Assembly: GCA_025766275.1 (NCBI GenBank)
Contig: JAFKAC010000004.1
Coordinates: 1,922,001 to 1,986,000 of the forward strand
Reading direction: 5' to 3'
Length of the DNA stretch: 64,000 nucleotides
From: Lactarius indigo
Lineage: Eukaryota; Basidiomycota; Agaricomycetes; Russulales; Russulaceae
Position numbers and translations under genes: made by a program
Notes under the pieces: model-generated
Seen by the model: only the letters and a program-made list of their open reading frames with translations
Databases searched by the model: none
Told to the model about the DNA's origin: nothing
Shown here: positions 48,339 through 60,035 of the stretch, one piece after another
How positions within the stretch are numbered: the stretch's first letter is position 1
Layout of the letters: each line of letters starts with the position of its first letter

Positions 48339-50164
48339 CTGATGAGATATACTGTTTTAGGGTCGTCCGCTCACCAGACAGCCATTGAAACTCCTTCCAT
48401 TCCTACCGCCCCTCTAGACCTAGTCACCGCTCATGAGATACAAGGCAGCATTGGTATATCCTACCCTGGAACCTTCGGTATCCACTCCTCCTCCTACCTC
48501 AACGGTCTCAACCTCTCCTCCGGGTGCAAGTTTCCTTTCAGAACATCGCGGACTGTTGCACTTCTTCGGGCGTTAAGACGCTTCATCGATACCGTCTCCC
48601 GCCCCAGTTCTCAACAATATTCTCCTCACAAGTCATCTATCGTCTCTGGACTCTCCCGTGACTGGATCTTACAATACATCTTCTTTCGCAGGATCTCATT
48701 CGTCGCTGCTAGCTCCCGCTGCTCCCTGGCCTATCTTGTCCACAGCTGGTTATTGTACTCGATCCTGGTGCTGCTACAGAGGGTGAGGGTGGCGCGGAGG
48801 CTGGATTGCACAAAGAAAGCGACGCCTTTGATTCCCCTTCGGCAATTCAGGAAAATGCTCCGAATCTTCCACCACAGTTGCCGTCGCCGCTGTCAGTGAC
48901 TGGCGTAGCCATTGAAGGTTTTCACAGCGCTCTCTTAGGGCCGGGCATACAGGAGATCGTACTCCACACCCTTTGCATGGCCAGTATAATATCGTGTAAA
49001 GTACCCCGCTATTTTGTTGTGTCCTTGATGTCGTCATCATGGCCCTCGTCTCGAAATTCCCGATGTATATGACCCATACTTTGACATAATTACGATTTAC
49101 AGATCGCGCGAGAAAATGTGTGTAACCATGAGTAATGTAGGAAATACGAAAGCGTGCTGCAACCACCATTAAGACTAGGACAGAGCGAACCATCAGGAGA
49201 AAGCGTGGAGTCGTTGGACGCCTGTGCTTGTACCGTCATACTTTTCTCCGTGGTTGCGGCTTCGCCAGCGCAAATTACTGGAGCAACAGGAAGCGGTGAC
49301 ATTCAGAGGGGTCAGCGTGCAAAGGCATGGGGACTGGTGGGTTGAAGTGTGGTGGGTAGGTCACGTGACGCATAGACGAAAATGGAAGTAATAAAGTAAG
49401 TTACGATGGGCCGTCCACAAACGCTAGTAATTGATAATAGCTTATTCATACCTGGCCCTTGGGAGTTATTCTGGCATCTCTGACCTGCGTTCTGTCGCGG
49501 TCGGCGTGTATAATTTATAACAGAGGAATCGCTGACACCACCGGAATTGAGAGCCCTCTGGCCACTATCACATCAATATTCTAGTATCACTTTTCTCTCA
49601 GACAAATAGTTCGTAGTAGTTGTTGCGTTGGGCGGACGTTGAGTAGAAGGGAAAGGTGACATAGTTGCAACCCAAGCAAGATGAAGACCATCTGATACGG
49701 ACGACAAGCCTCCATCGAGCTCCATCGCTCATCCATTCCTTTCCGAATGAGTGTATGTCTCCCTTCACGTGTTTTCATCCCATCCCTTGCTATATTTCAT
49801 TTGCAAAACATGCTTCTCCTGTCGGGGCGGAGTACCTAGCAAAGCGTATCCAGATCTGCTCACACTTTCTCGCGCTATTTTTATAGGTCCCTCGATCATC
49901 CGGCGTGCTACAGGTGAGTCCGAGAATGCAACGTATGCAACCTCTGACTACTACTCCTTTTGTTGCAGTTTCAGGGTGACCCCTCTGCGCCGATTCCGCT
50001 CACGTAAAAGTGGGCCGCTTTCGCTGGAACGCGGCAGATCTCACGCCGAGAATGCAGGATTCGATGAGACAACGAAGAAGGGAGGAATACGTTACTGAGG
50101 AGACAAGGATGTGATATAGGATGTCTGAACAGAATCGACTTTGATTGATTTGATTAGCGGAGTT
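48339..50164. other. Stretch after DUF6535 copy B
   Basis: 48343-49070 contains Ser/Pro/Thr-rich open frames that may be the decayed C-terminal tail of copy B (for example EGEGGAEAGLHKESDAFDSP). Beyond that, to 50164, I see no gene. Confidence 0.4.
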
Positions 50165-52965
50165 TATGTCTGATCTGATCCTAACCTGTGGAATAAAATC
50201 TATTCCGCGTTCCGCAACAAGTAAACTCTGGCCGATGGCTCAGATTTGTGCGGGGTAGATTCTGTGCCCTCGAACTGCATCAAAGGGGTGGCTCGGGAAA
50301 AATGACTCGACACAGTGATCAAGATCCTATTCGTTCTCGCTGAGGCGTGTTCGGCTACTACCAGATCCGGATGAAGATCGATGTCGCTGAAGCCCGACCA
50401 TATCCCTCGATCCCGACGCCTGTGTCGAACTGGGTGGGAATCGCCCTCTACGCCTCTCGTTGAAATCTTTTCCACCATCGTCTTCGGCCTCGCATTTTCG
50501 GCGGTTTCTGCTCGTTGCAGGATCCGGACGAAACTTGACCTTGTAAAGACTGCCGTCGTTCTTTGCGTCCCAGCTCTTGTCCCATCCGGAGCCCAAGTAT
50601 CTGTCGATAATCGCCAATACTTCTTTGGAAGACCGAAGTTTTTTGAGCGCATCCTGGACTTGCGCATCTCGGTCCCGTTTAGATTTGATCCTCAATTTCA
50701 TCGAAGGCACGGTGTCGAGGGGCGGATTCACGTAGCGATACAGATTATTGAAGAGGGAACGTAATTCCTCAATGATGTCTTTGCAGGGTGTTTCGATAAG
50801 ACTTTCAACGATCGCGGGACCAAGTTCCGCTTGTCCCAGACAATGGAGTTTTCCCCTACCTCCTCTGATGATGCCGTCGTCATCCATGTCCTCGCTTTGG
50901 TCGAAAACAATTTGCACTTCTTTTGACAAATTGATCTTCCCAGGACTTCTGCACTTTGCGACCAGATATAGGAGTACCCAAAAGAACGACTCTAGGTCGT
51001 CAGATACTTCATGTGGCCTGGTCAAAGGAGCCCGTAAACGCGCTATGGATATGAATTGCCACGTTCCCTGAATCCAATCTTCATTTACATTAACTGCAAA
51101 CCCCGTCAACCTGATCTCGTACCGTGCGTGAATGCTGTCTTGGTTTCCCGCTCCCGTCCTTCACCACCTTCTTCGACAGGTCCCAATCAATCAAGATTCC
51201 CGATCCTTCTTTGCTGATCAGGATATTTCCGGCGCTCACATCTCGGTGAAGGATTCCGACCCTCTCGTACGCCTCGGTATGTGCTGTGGGGTGTTTCTCA
51301 ATATCGAAAACAACCATAAGTCAACGGTGCCCACGTACCAACGATAGCATCTCGAATCACTTTGCACAGCTGCCGTGTTGATTTGAACGTGTACACCGAC
51401 TCCCCCAGTGTTTCCAACACAAGTCGATAGTGTACGTAAGGATCAACTCGGGGTTGACCAGGACACCAGTTGTTTCCTTTCACGAACTCCTGAGTCATTG
51501 TCCTCTGAACAGCGGGAGAATCAGTGCGCCCACATTCCGGCAACAAAGGAACAGTCGCCCGCCGAGCCCTAATCTCGCAATGTTCGGTACCTGGGCGTCG
51601 TGTAGCTCACGATACACGTCGCCCTCCTTTTCAATCCCATCACGATCAGTCCGCCAGAAGTCCTTCAAATACACCAGATTTCTAGTTTCGGGGTCGTAAG
51701 CGATGTATCCGAAAGTGGAACGACCGAAAAGCGCTTCGCTATCCCAAACGGCACTTGGTGCGATGTAATGCTTGATTTGACCATTGGGAGTGCGATCGTC
51801 GCGAACGAGGAACTTGTGAAGGTCATCCTTTGCAACGTTCTCCAACCCTGGTAAGTCCTCAACTTGGACAATGCTGCCTCGGCCTCAGTCATCTCACGAC
51901 GGAGGTGACGGTGGTGTCGTAGCCTCGCTTTCACGTCAGAAAGGAAGTTGAGTCTCCATAAGAATTCGAAAAGGGTGTCGGGTTGGGTGGTCCAGTCGAA
52001 CGGACGCGGTGTATATGACGCCGCTGCGATCCCAGCGAAGTAGGCGACCAGTGTTGCCAAAGAGGACCACCGAGAAAGAGAATGCGCGAAACGGAGAGCG
52101 GTGGATGGCAGAGGTGTAGGCGATCAACTGGCCGCTGACTTGACAAGCGCCTTTTGTCCATCGTATGTGGCTTTTGACGTCTTGATTTGCTGTCTCCATC
52201 TGCTCCAGATCATGAAACACGTCATTCCCCTTGTTCTCGTTTTCGATCCACAGGTCGACTGCCCTCCACTCTGGCGGCGGCGGACTGGAGGGGTAGGTCC
52301 ACGGGCCGTTGCGGTCAGTACCAGAATAGATGGCGATGTCGGGTTTCAACTTTGCCGCTATACAAGAAGTAGTATTGATGAACCTCAGATTTGGACAAAG
52401 CCCAGCATCCTCGATTAATCGAATCTGTAAGAAACTCAAGTAAGCACGGGAAGGGGCATCTACAAGCGTGGCGATACTCGCAAATTCGTTCTCGTTCTGG
52501 GACACGGCCGATTGGGCGGAAGGTGATTGCGATTGTTGGTCGTGTATTCGATGCCTGAGGCACGAATTCTGACAAGAACAATTCCACGGGCATGGGCCCG
52601 ACGAATTTCTCGCATGCATCGAAGGCCATGTTTTTGTAGCGTGATGAGGTCTTGGTCTTCGCAGGGTGTAGACGAATGGGGACCAGTGCTACTGACTTTC
52701 TTCTTTAGAGCAGGTGGTGTTGGATTGTGTGCTTCTTGGTGGAAGGTGATTGGAATTGTGATGGAATTGTGTGCGTGTTGAGACCTGCGGCGCTGATTGA
52801 ATGTAAGAATCACTCATGACTCCGTCTAAAAAACTCGCTAAATAAGCTATCAATCGCAGCCTGACACAATCTGACAGCAGTGTGGGGACCCTAGTCAGTG
52901 TGTCCATGTGGACGACGCGAAAATCAATAGATGCATGAGCTCGAGTTTACGCTCAGGCTACTGCG
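50165..52965. repeat. Third copy of the FunK1 unit (P), kinase and flanks only
   Basis: Collinear with 41296-44035 of copy A1 and 56804-59520 of copy A2, from tctgatctgatcc to the flank with gtggggaccctagt. It ends at about 52965, where sequence switches directly to the start of copy A2. Confidence 0.8.
50327..52800 (-). pseudogene. FunK1-type kinase, copy P (broken)
   Basis: The last two exons are intact and nearly identical to copy A2 ([43 protein letters not shown]). The large exon has several one-base shifts: after GVIYTAS, after FLSDVK, around YQG/ENVAKDD, and after ARLGLG. The first exon is also shifted near [11 protein letters not shown] and PTIAITF, and the start ATG of the other copies is lost. 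The first intron donor is GC. With this many breaks the copy is a pseudogene even if one or two are sequencing errors. Confidence 0.85.
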
Positions 52966-53240
52966 AAACGCAGGTTAAACTCGAGCATAGGAAGACCCGA
53001 GCCCAGGCACAGTGGTTATGCGCGTTGATGACCTGAGGCACTCTCTCCGTCGCGAGTCAGTTCAGCCCAGAGTGTTATCCGATCTGAGATAAGCTAGCAC
53101 GGCTCCAGGATACCGTGCATACCGTGGGTTATCGTAGTCCGGTAACTCGGACACTTTCACCTTCTCGACAAGCTCAAATGGAACCATATTTCTTGTACGT
53201 CCTATCATATTACTGTAACTCTTCGTCAACCAATCGTGCC

Positions 53241-55284
53241 ATGCTGGACGTAGAGAATGTCAATAGGCTCAACACGGGATTCCGACGAGAAACATCGGGA
53301 CAGCGAGTGGGAGAATCTGAACCTTCCCGCTGTCAAGCGGCTGTCGCTCTCCTGGAGACTCTTGACTTGAGGGGTTGAACTTCGCGGTCGGTCACAAGTC
53401 TCGGATTACCAAGCTCGGCTGACCTCAGCGTGCACGCAGGTATTCACCCTGTCCCCGTTGAAGACAGGGAATGAGACCTAGTTCGCGATATGTTTTATAT
53501 GGCTCTCCGCAAATACCAACATTCAGACAGATTCTATCGTGCGTGGTCCCATTCTTTTTCACTACTTGCTGCGGTGGTTGAGCTCGCTTCGTTTCTATCT
53601 CAGATTCTCCTCGGGGACGTTGGGGCTTTCGAACTTGGCCTCCGAGATTCTCGCCTGGTCATCCTATTCTTTAGCCTGCTCTTCGCCACCTCCCCTGCAT
53701 ACTTGTGAGTATGATTACGCGACCCGCATTATTATGGTAGCAGTGCAGAGCTGGAAAATTTCGACTTGGGGCCCAAAACTGGGGTTGCGCCAGCTGTGCT
53801 CGACGCGATACACGGACTGAAATAGTTACTATGCGTCGTGGTCCCTAGTCAGTTTGGCGTTATTGGGTTCATCGGATCCGCCTTTCTGAACAGCATAATG
53901 AGCGGCCAGGCACTCGCGAGTATCGGTAATGTCAGTTGGATGTGAGTAACTGTAACACTCCCAGTGTTCGTAGGTCTCAAATGAATTCCTTGCTAGTGTT
54001 GGGATCGTAATCATCTCAGTGATCTCTCTTTTCGCCAGTGTACACGGTCATCACAGATTCCCCGTTTAACTGATTAGCATCTTCTGTGGACTCAAAGTTC
54101 TCAGCTGGTACGAACAGTCATCCCTTGCTGGTCCTTTCGCAGGTTCGGGCGAGTAGTTTGGATTCCCGTTATCCTGGTCTTCCTCATTGCCACATGCGTC
54201 AGTGACAAACACTTTGCCGACGCACCAGCCGAATTGCCTGCAACTGTGTCACAGATTCTCAATTTTGGTGCAGCCATTGCCAGCTTCACAATAACGTGGG
54301 CGACTTTCTGCTCGGACTTCGCCACGTACTTCTGCCCAGATGTCTTGAGGTCAGCTGCATCTAGTGACAGCACACCGTCTGACTAACTTCGAACGAACAT
54401 AGCTGGCGAATTTTCTGGAATTCGTGCGCCGGTCTCATTGTTCCTACGGTAAGAAGGGAGTGCCGTTTCCGCTTTCTATGCAGTCATACAGACCTCTCAA
54501 ATCTAAGGTCGCGCTTCGGTGTTTGGGAGCCGCTGCAGTAATAACTACGCCCGTGGTGGCTGGCTGGGAAGCGGAGTGCGCTGGTGGTAATGTCGGTGGG
54601 TTAATTGACGCGGTGCTTCAACCCGTCGGCAAATATAGGAAGGTCTTGTTGGTGCTCATCAGCTTGAACATGACTGGAAACAACGTTCCGACGATATACT
54701 CTTTCGGCATGAGCTTCCAGATTTTCATACTGCCGTTAGTGGTCGTTCCCAGATATACGTTCTCCATGGTCACGACTGCCTTGTAAGTGCGAATTCCCCG
54801 TACTTCTTCCTTCACCAATACCACCCTAGACATGACACTGAAGCAATTGCGCAAAAGGATAACCCCACTCTCTATTTCGGGACAGCACAAGTTATATTCG
54901 GCACTTTCCAGTTTCCTGAATATCATCGGTTACTGGGAAGGTACCCTATGCGCTCTCTATTCGTCGCATCTCTGTTGGCGTCGATCATCTACAAGGCCAT
55001 GGGGAGCTGCAGTCTTGGTAGAGTACCTCTACTTCTGCAAGGGAGACTTTGCGCTCTACGACCTCCGATCCTGGAACGTGCCATCGAAACTCCCGCTAGG
55101 CGCAGCTGCTCTGACCGCATCTGCACTGGGCTTTGCGCTTGTCATTCCGTCAATGGACCAGGTATGATATGGGGGCCCGATTGTGCGCATGACTGGGGAC
55201 ATTGGCATCAAGATGGCGATGGCGGTCACGGCGTTGTTGTACGTCCCGCTGCGCCAACTCGAAAAGCGTTGGAAGAGTGTTTGA
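53241..55284 (+). pseudogene. Purine-cytosine permease pseudogene (copy A2)
   Basis: Homologous along its length to the gene at 38748-40910. Damage is clear: one base inserted after ENVN (gtcaataggctc against gtcagaggctc), TGG changed to TGA in LLTWG (about 53370), loss of bases at STRYTFGYYGV (about 53815-53835) with loss of the intron donor there, and a stop in SMDQV*Y (gaccaggtatgatatggg, near 55165). Blocks such as TGNNVPTIYSFGMSFQIFIL and GGLIDAVLQPVGKYRKVLLV remain readable. Confidence 0.9.
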
Positions 55285-55649
55285 ATGGTGGGAAAGGTGG
55301 AATAAAGCAAGTTTAAGGTTTGTTTTGTTCCAGAATGTTCAGAGAGGAGACGGACAATCTACCACGTGAACTCGGGAGTTGTCACTTATACTATAATGGC
55401 CTGTCGCCAACTAAGCTTGCAGCAATCTTAAGTCCTTTGTATCACACCGCTGCCTGTCGTTGCAAGAAGCTTGGGTGGCATTGCTTCCTGCCTTTGTGAA
55501 TGGTCGACGAGTGAATATTTGACTAGGTATGATCATACGATGGGACATCAGCCTGCAGTGTATGATGGGTAAACTTAATGCAAGATCGACCGAATGGGAG
55601 GTGTGATATGATCAATTATAGGGTGAGGTGAGCGACATGATAATTACTG
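55285..55649. other. Spacer after the permease pseudogene
   Basis: No gene; collinear with 40911-41290 of copy A1, ending at the insertion site. Confidence 0.55.
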
Positions 55650-56803
55650 TTAAGTGTTAAGTTACTAGGTGTCGACTTTGTCGACTGTAACCTTGCTTGC
55701 GCTCCAGCAAAAATTATATAATCTATTAAGTTATTGTTTGTTTTACTAGTGGTCGTTGTGTTCTTCCTTGGGTGATCTATTTTGTCGAATTGTGGGGCAA
55801 CAACTAGAACTCATGAGTACCTCTTGTGTTGCCAGGACAGGGTAACATAAGCGTTGAACCCCATTCAATGACCCTGTTGGGGGTTTTCCTATGTTCACGA
55901 TAACAGCTTCAAGCGTTTGCCCTTGGCCTACATGAGCCTACATGAGCATCGGAAGTTGTGGAAGAGCGTGAGCAGGTCGTCGGTGTAGGTGTGGCCCCCG
56001 GTGGGGGTGCAGTGTCCATGCGCAGAGTGGCACAATAGGCGTTCCGGAGCTGGAGGTCGGATATGTGGTCCACGACGACTGTACCTGTCTGATTTACTAT
56101 ATTTTAACCACAAACACTTGCGTATTCCCACACGGGCATAGCAGTCCCATCTGGGTGGCTGGAACCAACGTTGCAGTCCCCCTCATTCCATTTTTGCACC
56201 ATGTTTGTCAGCGTGATATCAGCGTTTCACCAAATAGCGAATGGGCTGCGAAGGCATAAGTCCCATCAGAGCAGCTGGAGCCAACGTTTCTCAGCTTCTG
56301 CATTTTATTCTTACTGTACAATTGTCAATGCAACGATGATGGCATCAGTGTTTGGGTATGTGATAAAACGGCTTGAAACCACATTACATAGGCAAACACT
56401 GCCAATGAAAGTACCGGTGTTTGGGTATGCAATGAACTCATTCATTCCAGTTCCATGAGCGTCGAAAGTTGTGGAACCGTGTGGACAGGTCATCGGCGTA
56501 GGTGTGTCCCCTGGTGGGGGTGCATTGACCATGCGCACGGTGGCACAACATGTCTTCCAGAGCCTTGTCTTGCACGGAGAGGATGCTATGGTGTCACCTG
56601 GGACCAGAGGAGGAGGTTGGATATGTACTTCATGACAACTGTACCTGTCCAAAATTGTATTTCAAGCACGAACATCCTGTGTGCGTCAAGCCGCATCGGT
56701 GTAAACAGGAGGAACTGTGTATTACATAACTACGTTGTTTACAGATGTTTGTAAATGGCAGAGAATTTCGACTTGCCATGAGACTTTGTCAAGCAAGGTG
56801 AAG
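55650..56803. mobile_element. 1.15-kb insertion unique to copy A2, possible mobile element remnant
   Basis: Absent from both other FunK1 units. It interrupts the sequence between gataattactgttaag and tctgatctgatcc. Near its ends are short inverted motifs, ccttgcttg (55691-55699) and caagcaagg (56790-56798). A possible 5-bp target duplication is ttaag/tgaag. Inside, about 170 bases repeat in direct orientation (55941-56118 and 56454-56672, about 75% alike by eye), and shorter motifs (gtttgggtatg; tggctggaaccaacgtt / cagctggagccaacgtt) are also repeated. There is no recognisable transposase or reverse transcriptase. Confidence 0.6.
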
Positions 56804-56918
56804 TCTGATCTGATCCTTTGTAGACACAACTGTATTCTGCATTCCGCAACAAGTACAATCTGGCCCGATTTATGTGGGCAGAGGGGCGGGTCAGGAAAAA
56901 TAACTCGACACAGTGATC

Positions 56919-59357
56919 CTATTCGTTCTCGCTGGGTCGTGTTCTGCTACTACCAGATCCGAATGAAGACCGATGTCGCTGGAGCCCGACCATATCCCTC
57001 GATTGCGACGCCTGTGTCGAACTGGGTGGGAACCGCCCTCTACGCCTCTCGTTGAAATCTTTCCCACCGTCATCTTCGGCCTTACGTTTTCGGCGATGTC
57101 TGCTCGTCGCAGGATCCAGACGAAACCCGACCTCGTAAAGACTGCGGTCATCTTCTACGTCCCACTTGGGGGTCAAGTGCTTGTCGATGATTGCCAATAC
57201 TTCTTTGGAAGACCGAAGTTTCTTGAGCGCGTCTTGGACTCTCTCGTCTTGGTCCCGGTCAGACCTGATTTCCGACTGCATTGAGGGCATGATGTCGGCG
57301 GGCGGATCTATGTGGCGATACAGGTTATTGAAGAGGGAACGTAAATCCTCGATGATGTCTTTGCAGGGTGTTTGGACAAAACCACGAATGATCCTGGGAC
57401 CAAGTTCCTTTTGTCCCAGACAATGGAGTTTTCCCCTACCTCCTCTGATGATGCCGTCGTCATCCATGTCCTCGCTTTGGTCGAAAACAATTTGCACTTC
57501 CTTTGACAGGTTGATCTTCCCAGGACTTCTGCACTTTGCGACCAGATATAGGAGTACCCAAAAGAACGACTCTAGGTCGTCGGATACTTCGTGCGACCTG
57601 GTCAAAGGAGCCCGTAAACGCGCTATGGATATGAATTGCCACGTTCCCTGAATCCAATCTTCATTTACATTAACTGCAAACCCCGTCAACGTGACCTCGT
57701 ACCGTGCGTGAATGCTGTCTTGGTTTCCCGCTCCCGTCCTTCACCACCTTCTTCGACAGGTCCCAGTCAATCAAGATTCCCGATCCTTCTTTGCTGATCA
57801 GGATATTTCCGGCGCTCACATCTCGGTGAAGGATTCCGACCCTCTCGTACGCCTCGGTATGTGCTGTGGGGTGTTTCTCAATATCGAAAACAACCATAAG
57901 TCAACGGTGCCCACGTACCAACGATAGCATCTCGAATCACTTTGCACAGCTGCCGTGTTGATTTGAACGTGTACACCGACTCCCCCAGTGTTTCCAACAC
58001 AAGTCGATAGTGTACGTAAGGATCAACTCGGGGTTGACCAGGACACCAGTTGTTTCCTTTCACGAACTCCTGAGTCATTGTCCTCTGAATAGCGGGAGAA
58101 TCAGTAAGCCCACATTCCGGTGACAAAGGAACGTCGCCCGCCAGCCCCAATCTCGCAATGTTCGGTACCTGGGCGTCGTGTAGCTCACGATACACGTCGC
58201 CCTCCTTTTCAATCCCATCACGATCAGTCCGCCAGAAGTCCTTCAAATACACCAGATTTCTAGTTTCGGGATCGAAAGCAATGTATCCAAAGGTTGAACG
58301 ACCGAAAAGCGCTTCGCTATCCCAAACGGCACTTGGTGCGATGTAATATTTGATTTGACCATTGGGAGTGCGATCGTCGCGAACGAGGAACTTGTGAAGG
58401 TCCTCCTTTGCAACGTTCTCCAACCCCTGGTAGGTCCTCAGCTTGGACAATGCTGCCTCGGCCTCGTCGCCCCCGACGGAGGTGACGGTGGTGTCGTAGC
58501 CGCGCTTCACGTCAGAAAGGAAGTTGAGTCTCCATAAGAATTCGAAAAGGGTGTCGGGTTGGGTGGTCCAGTCGAACGGCGCGGTGTATATGACGCCGCT
58601 GCGATCCCAGCGAAGCAAGCGACCAGTGTTGCCAAAGAGGACCACCGAGAAAGAGAATACGCGAAACTGAGAGCGATGAATAGCAGAGGTGTAGGCGATC
58701 AACTGGCCGCTGACTCGATAAGCGCCTTTTGTCCATCGTAAGTGGCTCTTCAGGTCTTCATTTGCTGCCGCTTCTTTCTTCATCTTGTCCAGATCACGAA
58801 ATACGTCGTCATTACTATTCTTATTCTCGATCCACAAGTCCACTGCAGTCCAGTCTAGCGATGGCTGACTCCCGGAGTGAGTCGACGGATCGTTGCGATC
58901 AGTACCAGAATAGATGGTGATGTCGGGTTTCAAGTTTGCCGATATACGATGAGTAGTATTTACGAACTTTAGGTGTGGACAGAGCCCAGCATCCTCGATT
59001 AATTGAATCTGTAAGAAACACAAGTAAGCATGAGAAAGGGGCATCTACAAGTGTGGCGATACTCGCAAATTCGTTCTCATTCTGAGACACTGCCTTGTGG
59101 GCGAAGGTAATTGCGGCTGTTGGTCGTTTCTTCTGTGCCTCCGACACGAATTCTCTCAAGAAAGAATCTACGGGCATGGGCCCGACGAATTTCTCGCATG
59201 CGTCGAAGGCCATGTTTTTGTAGCGTGACGAGGCCTTGGACTTCGCAGGTGTGGATGTATGGGGACCGGCGTTACTGAGTTCCTTCCTTAGAGGAGTAGT
59301 GTCGGATACTATGCTCCCTGGAGGATGATGATTGGAGTTGGGTGGTGTTGTGGGCAT
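56919..59357 (-). CDS. FunK1-type fungal protein kinase, copy A2 (intact)
   Basis: The same architecture as copy A1: start [21 protein letters not shown]-terminal [20 protein letters not shown], large middle exon 57878-59044, catalytic [23 protein letters not shown], then [11 protein letters not shown] and a basic Ser-rich tail. The first intron must use a GC donor (GAATTT|GCGAGT), where A1 has GT. The others are GT-AG (about 57897-57948 and 57650-57690). The 3' half is closest to the pseudogene copy P, the 5' half closest to A1, suggesting exchange between copies. All exons are open. Confidence 0.88.
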
Positions 59358-60035
59358 GGTGTTGTTAGTTGGGGCGTAGATTGAATGTAGGAATCACTCA
59401 CTATTTCGAGGTATTAATCGCAGCCTGACACAATGGAAGCAACGTGGGGACCCTAGTTATGTGTCCGTGTGGACGACACGATTATCGATAGACGCATGAG
59501 CCTGAGTTTCAAGTTAGGCTCAGGCAACCGCGGGCGCTACCACAACAATCGAGAAGCGAGACGCGACTTATCACGTGCCCGCGAAGTTCGTAAGATTGCG
59601 ATGGCGGTGTCTCTCATGAGGAAGAGGTTAGGAATGGGTCGCGATGAGTGAATATTTGCGACGACGTATCGGCCTGAGTATCGACAGTGTATAGTAAGCA
59701 TACTGCGGACAAGGTTGACCGAGTGATATGACCGATGATAGGACACTTTCAGTAACTTTTGGTATTAGGTGTTTAGTATCAAATGAGTCAGGTGTCTGCA
59801 TTCCCAGAGCGATTGCCTCTTCCGAATTGCACTTGCCATTCAGGGAAGGCATTGTTTGCTGGGTTTCTTTGTTCATTGTGCGTCAAGTGACCCGAGGAAC
59901 AACTCCCTTTTGCAACCCGACTTCACCTTCTGATGTCTCGAATCGTCGAACTAGGAGATATGGCCGGGGAAGGGCATGGAACAGGCACGTCGTTTACTCG
60001 TCTGTATTTATCTACTTCCTCTTACCGCCTCTGCT
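59358..60035. other. Spacer between FunK1 (A2) and DUF6535 copy C
   Basis: No complete gene. The ATG at 59934 opens SRIVELGDMAGEGHGTG, which could be a first exon of the DUF6535 gene, but I could not find a join that keeps frame. Confidence 0.4.

Noticed and set aside
55928..56131. A TYTDD motif on the - strand of the insertion, reminiscent of the reverse transcriptase YxDD box
   Set aside because: No hydrophobic context before it, no other reverse transcriptase motifs, and the second internal repeat does not keep the frame.
55650..56803. Solo LTR, because the insert begins near tgttaagtt
   Set aside because: The right end lacks the expected CA and the length and internal direct repeats do not suit a solo LTR.
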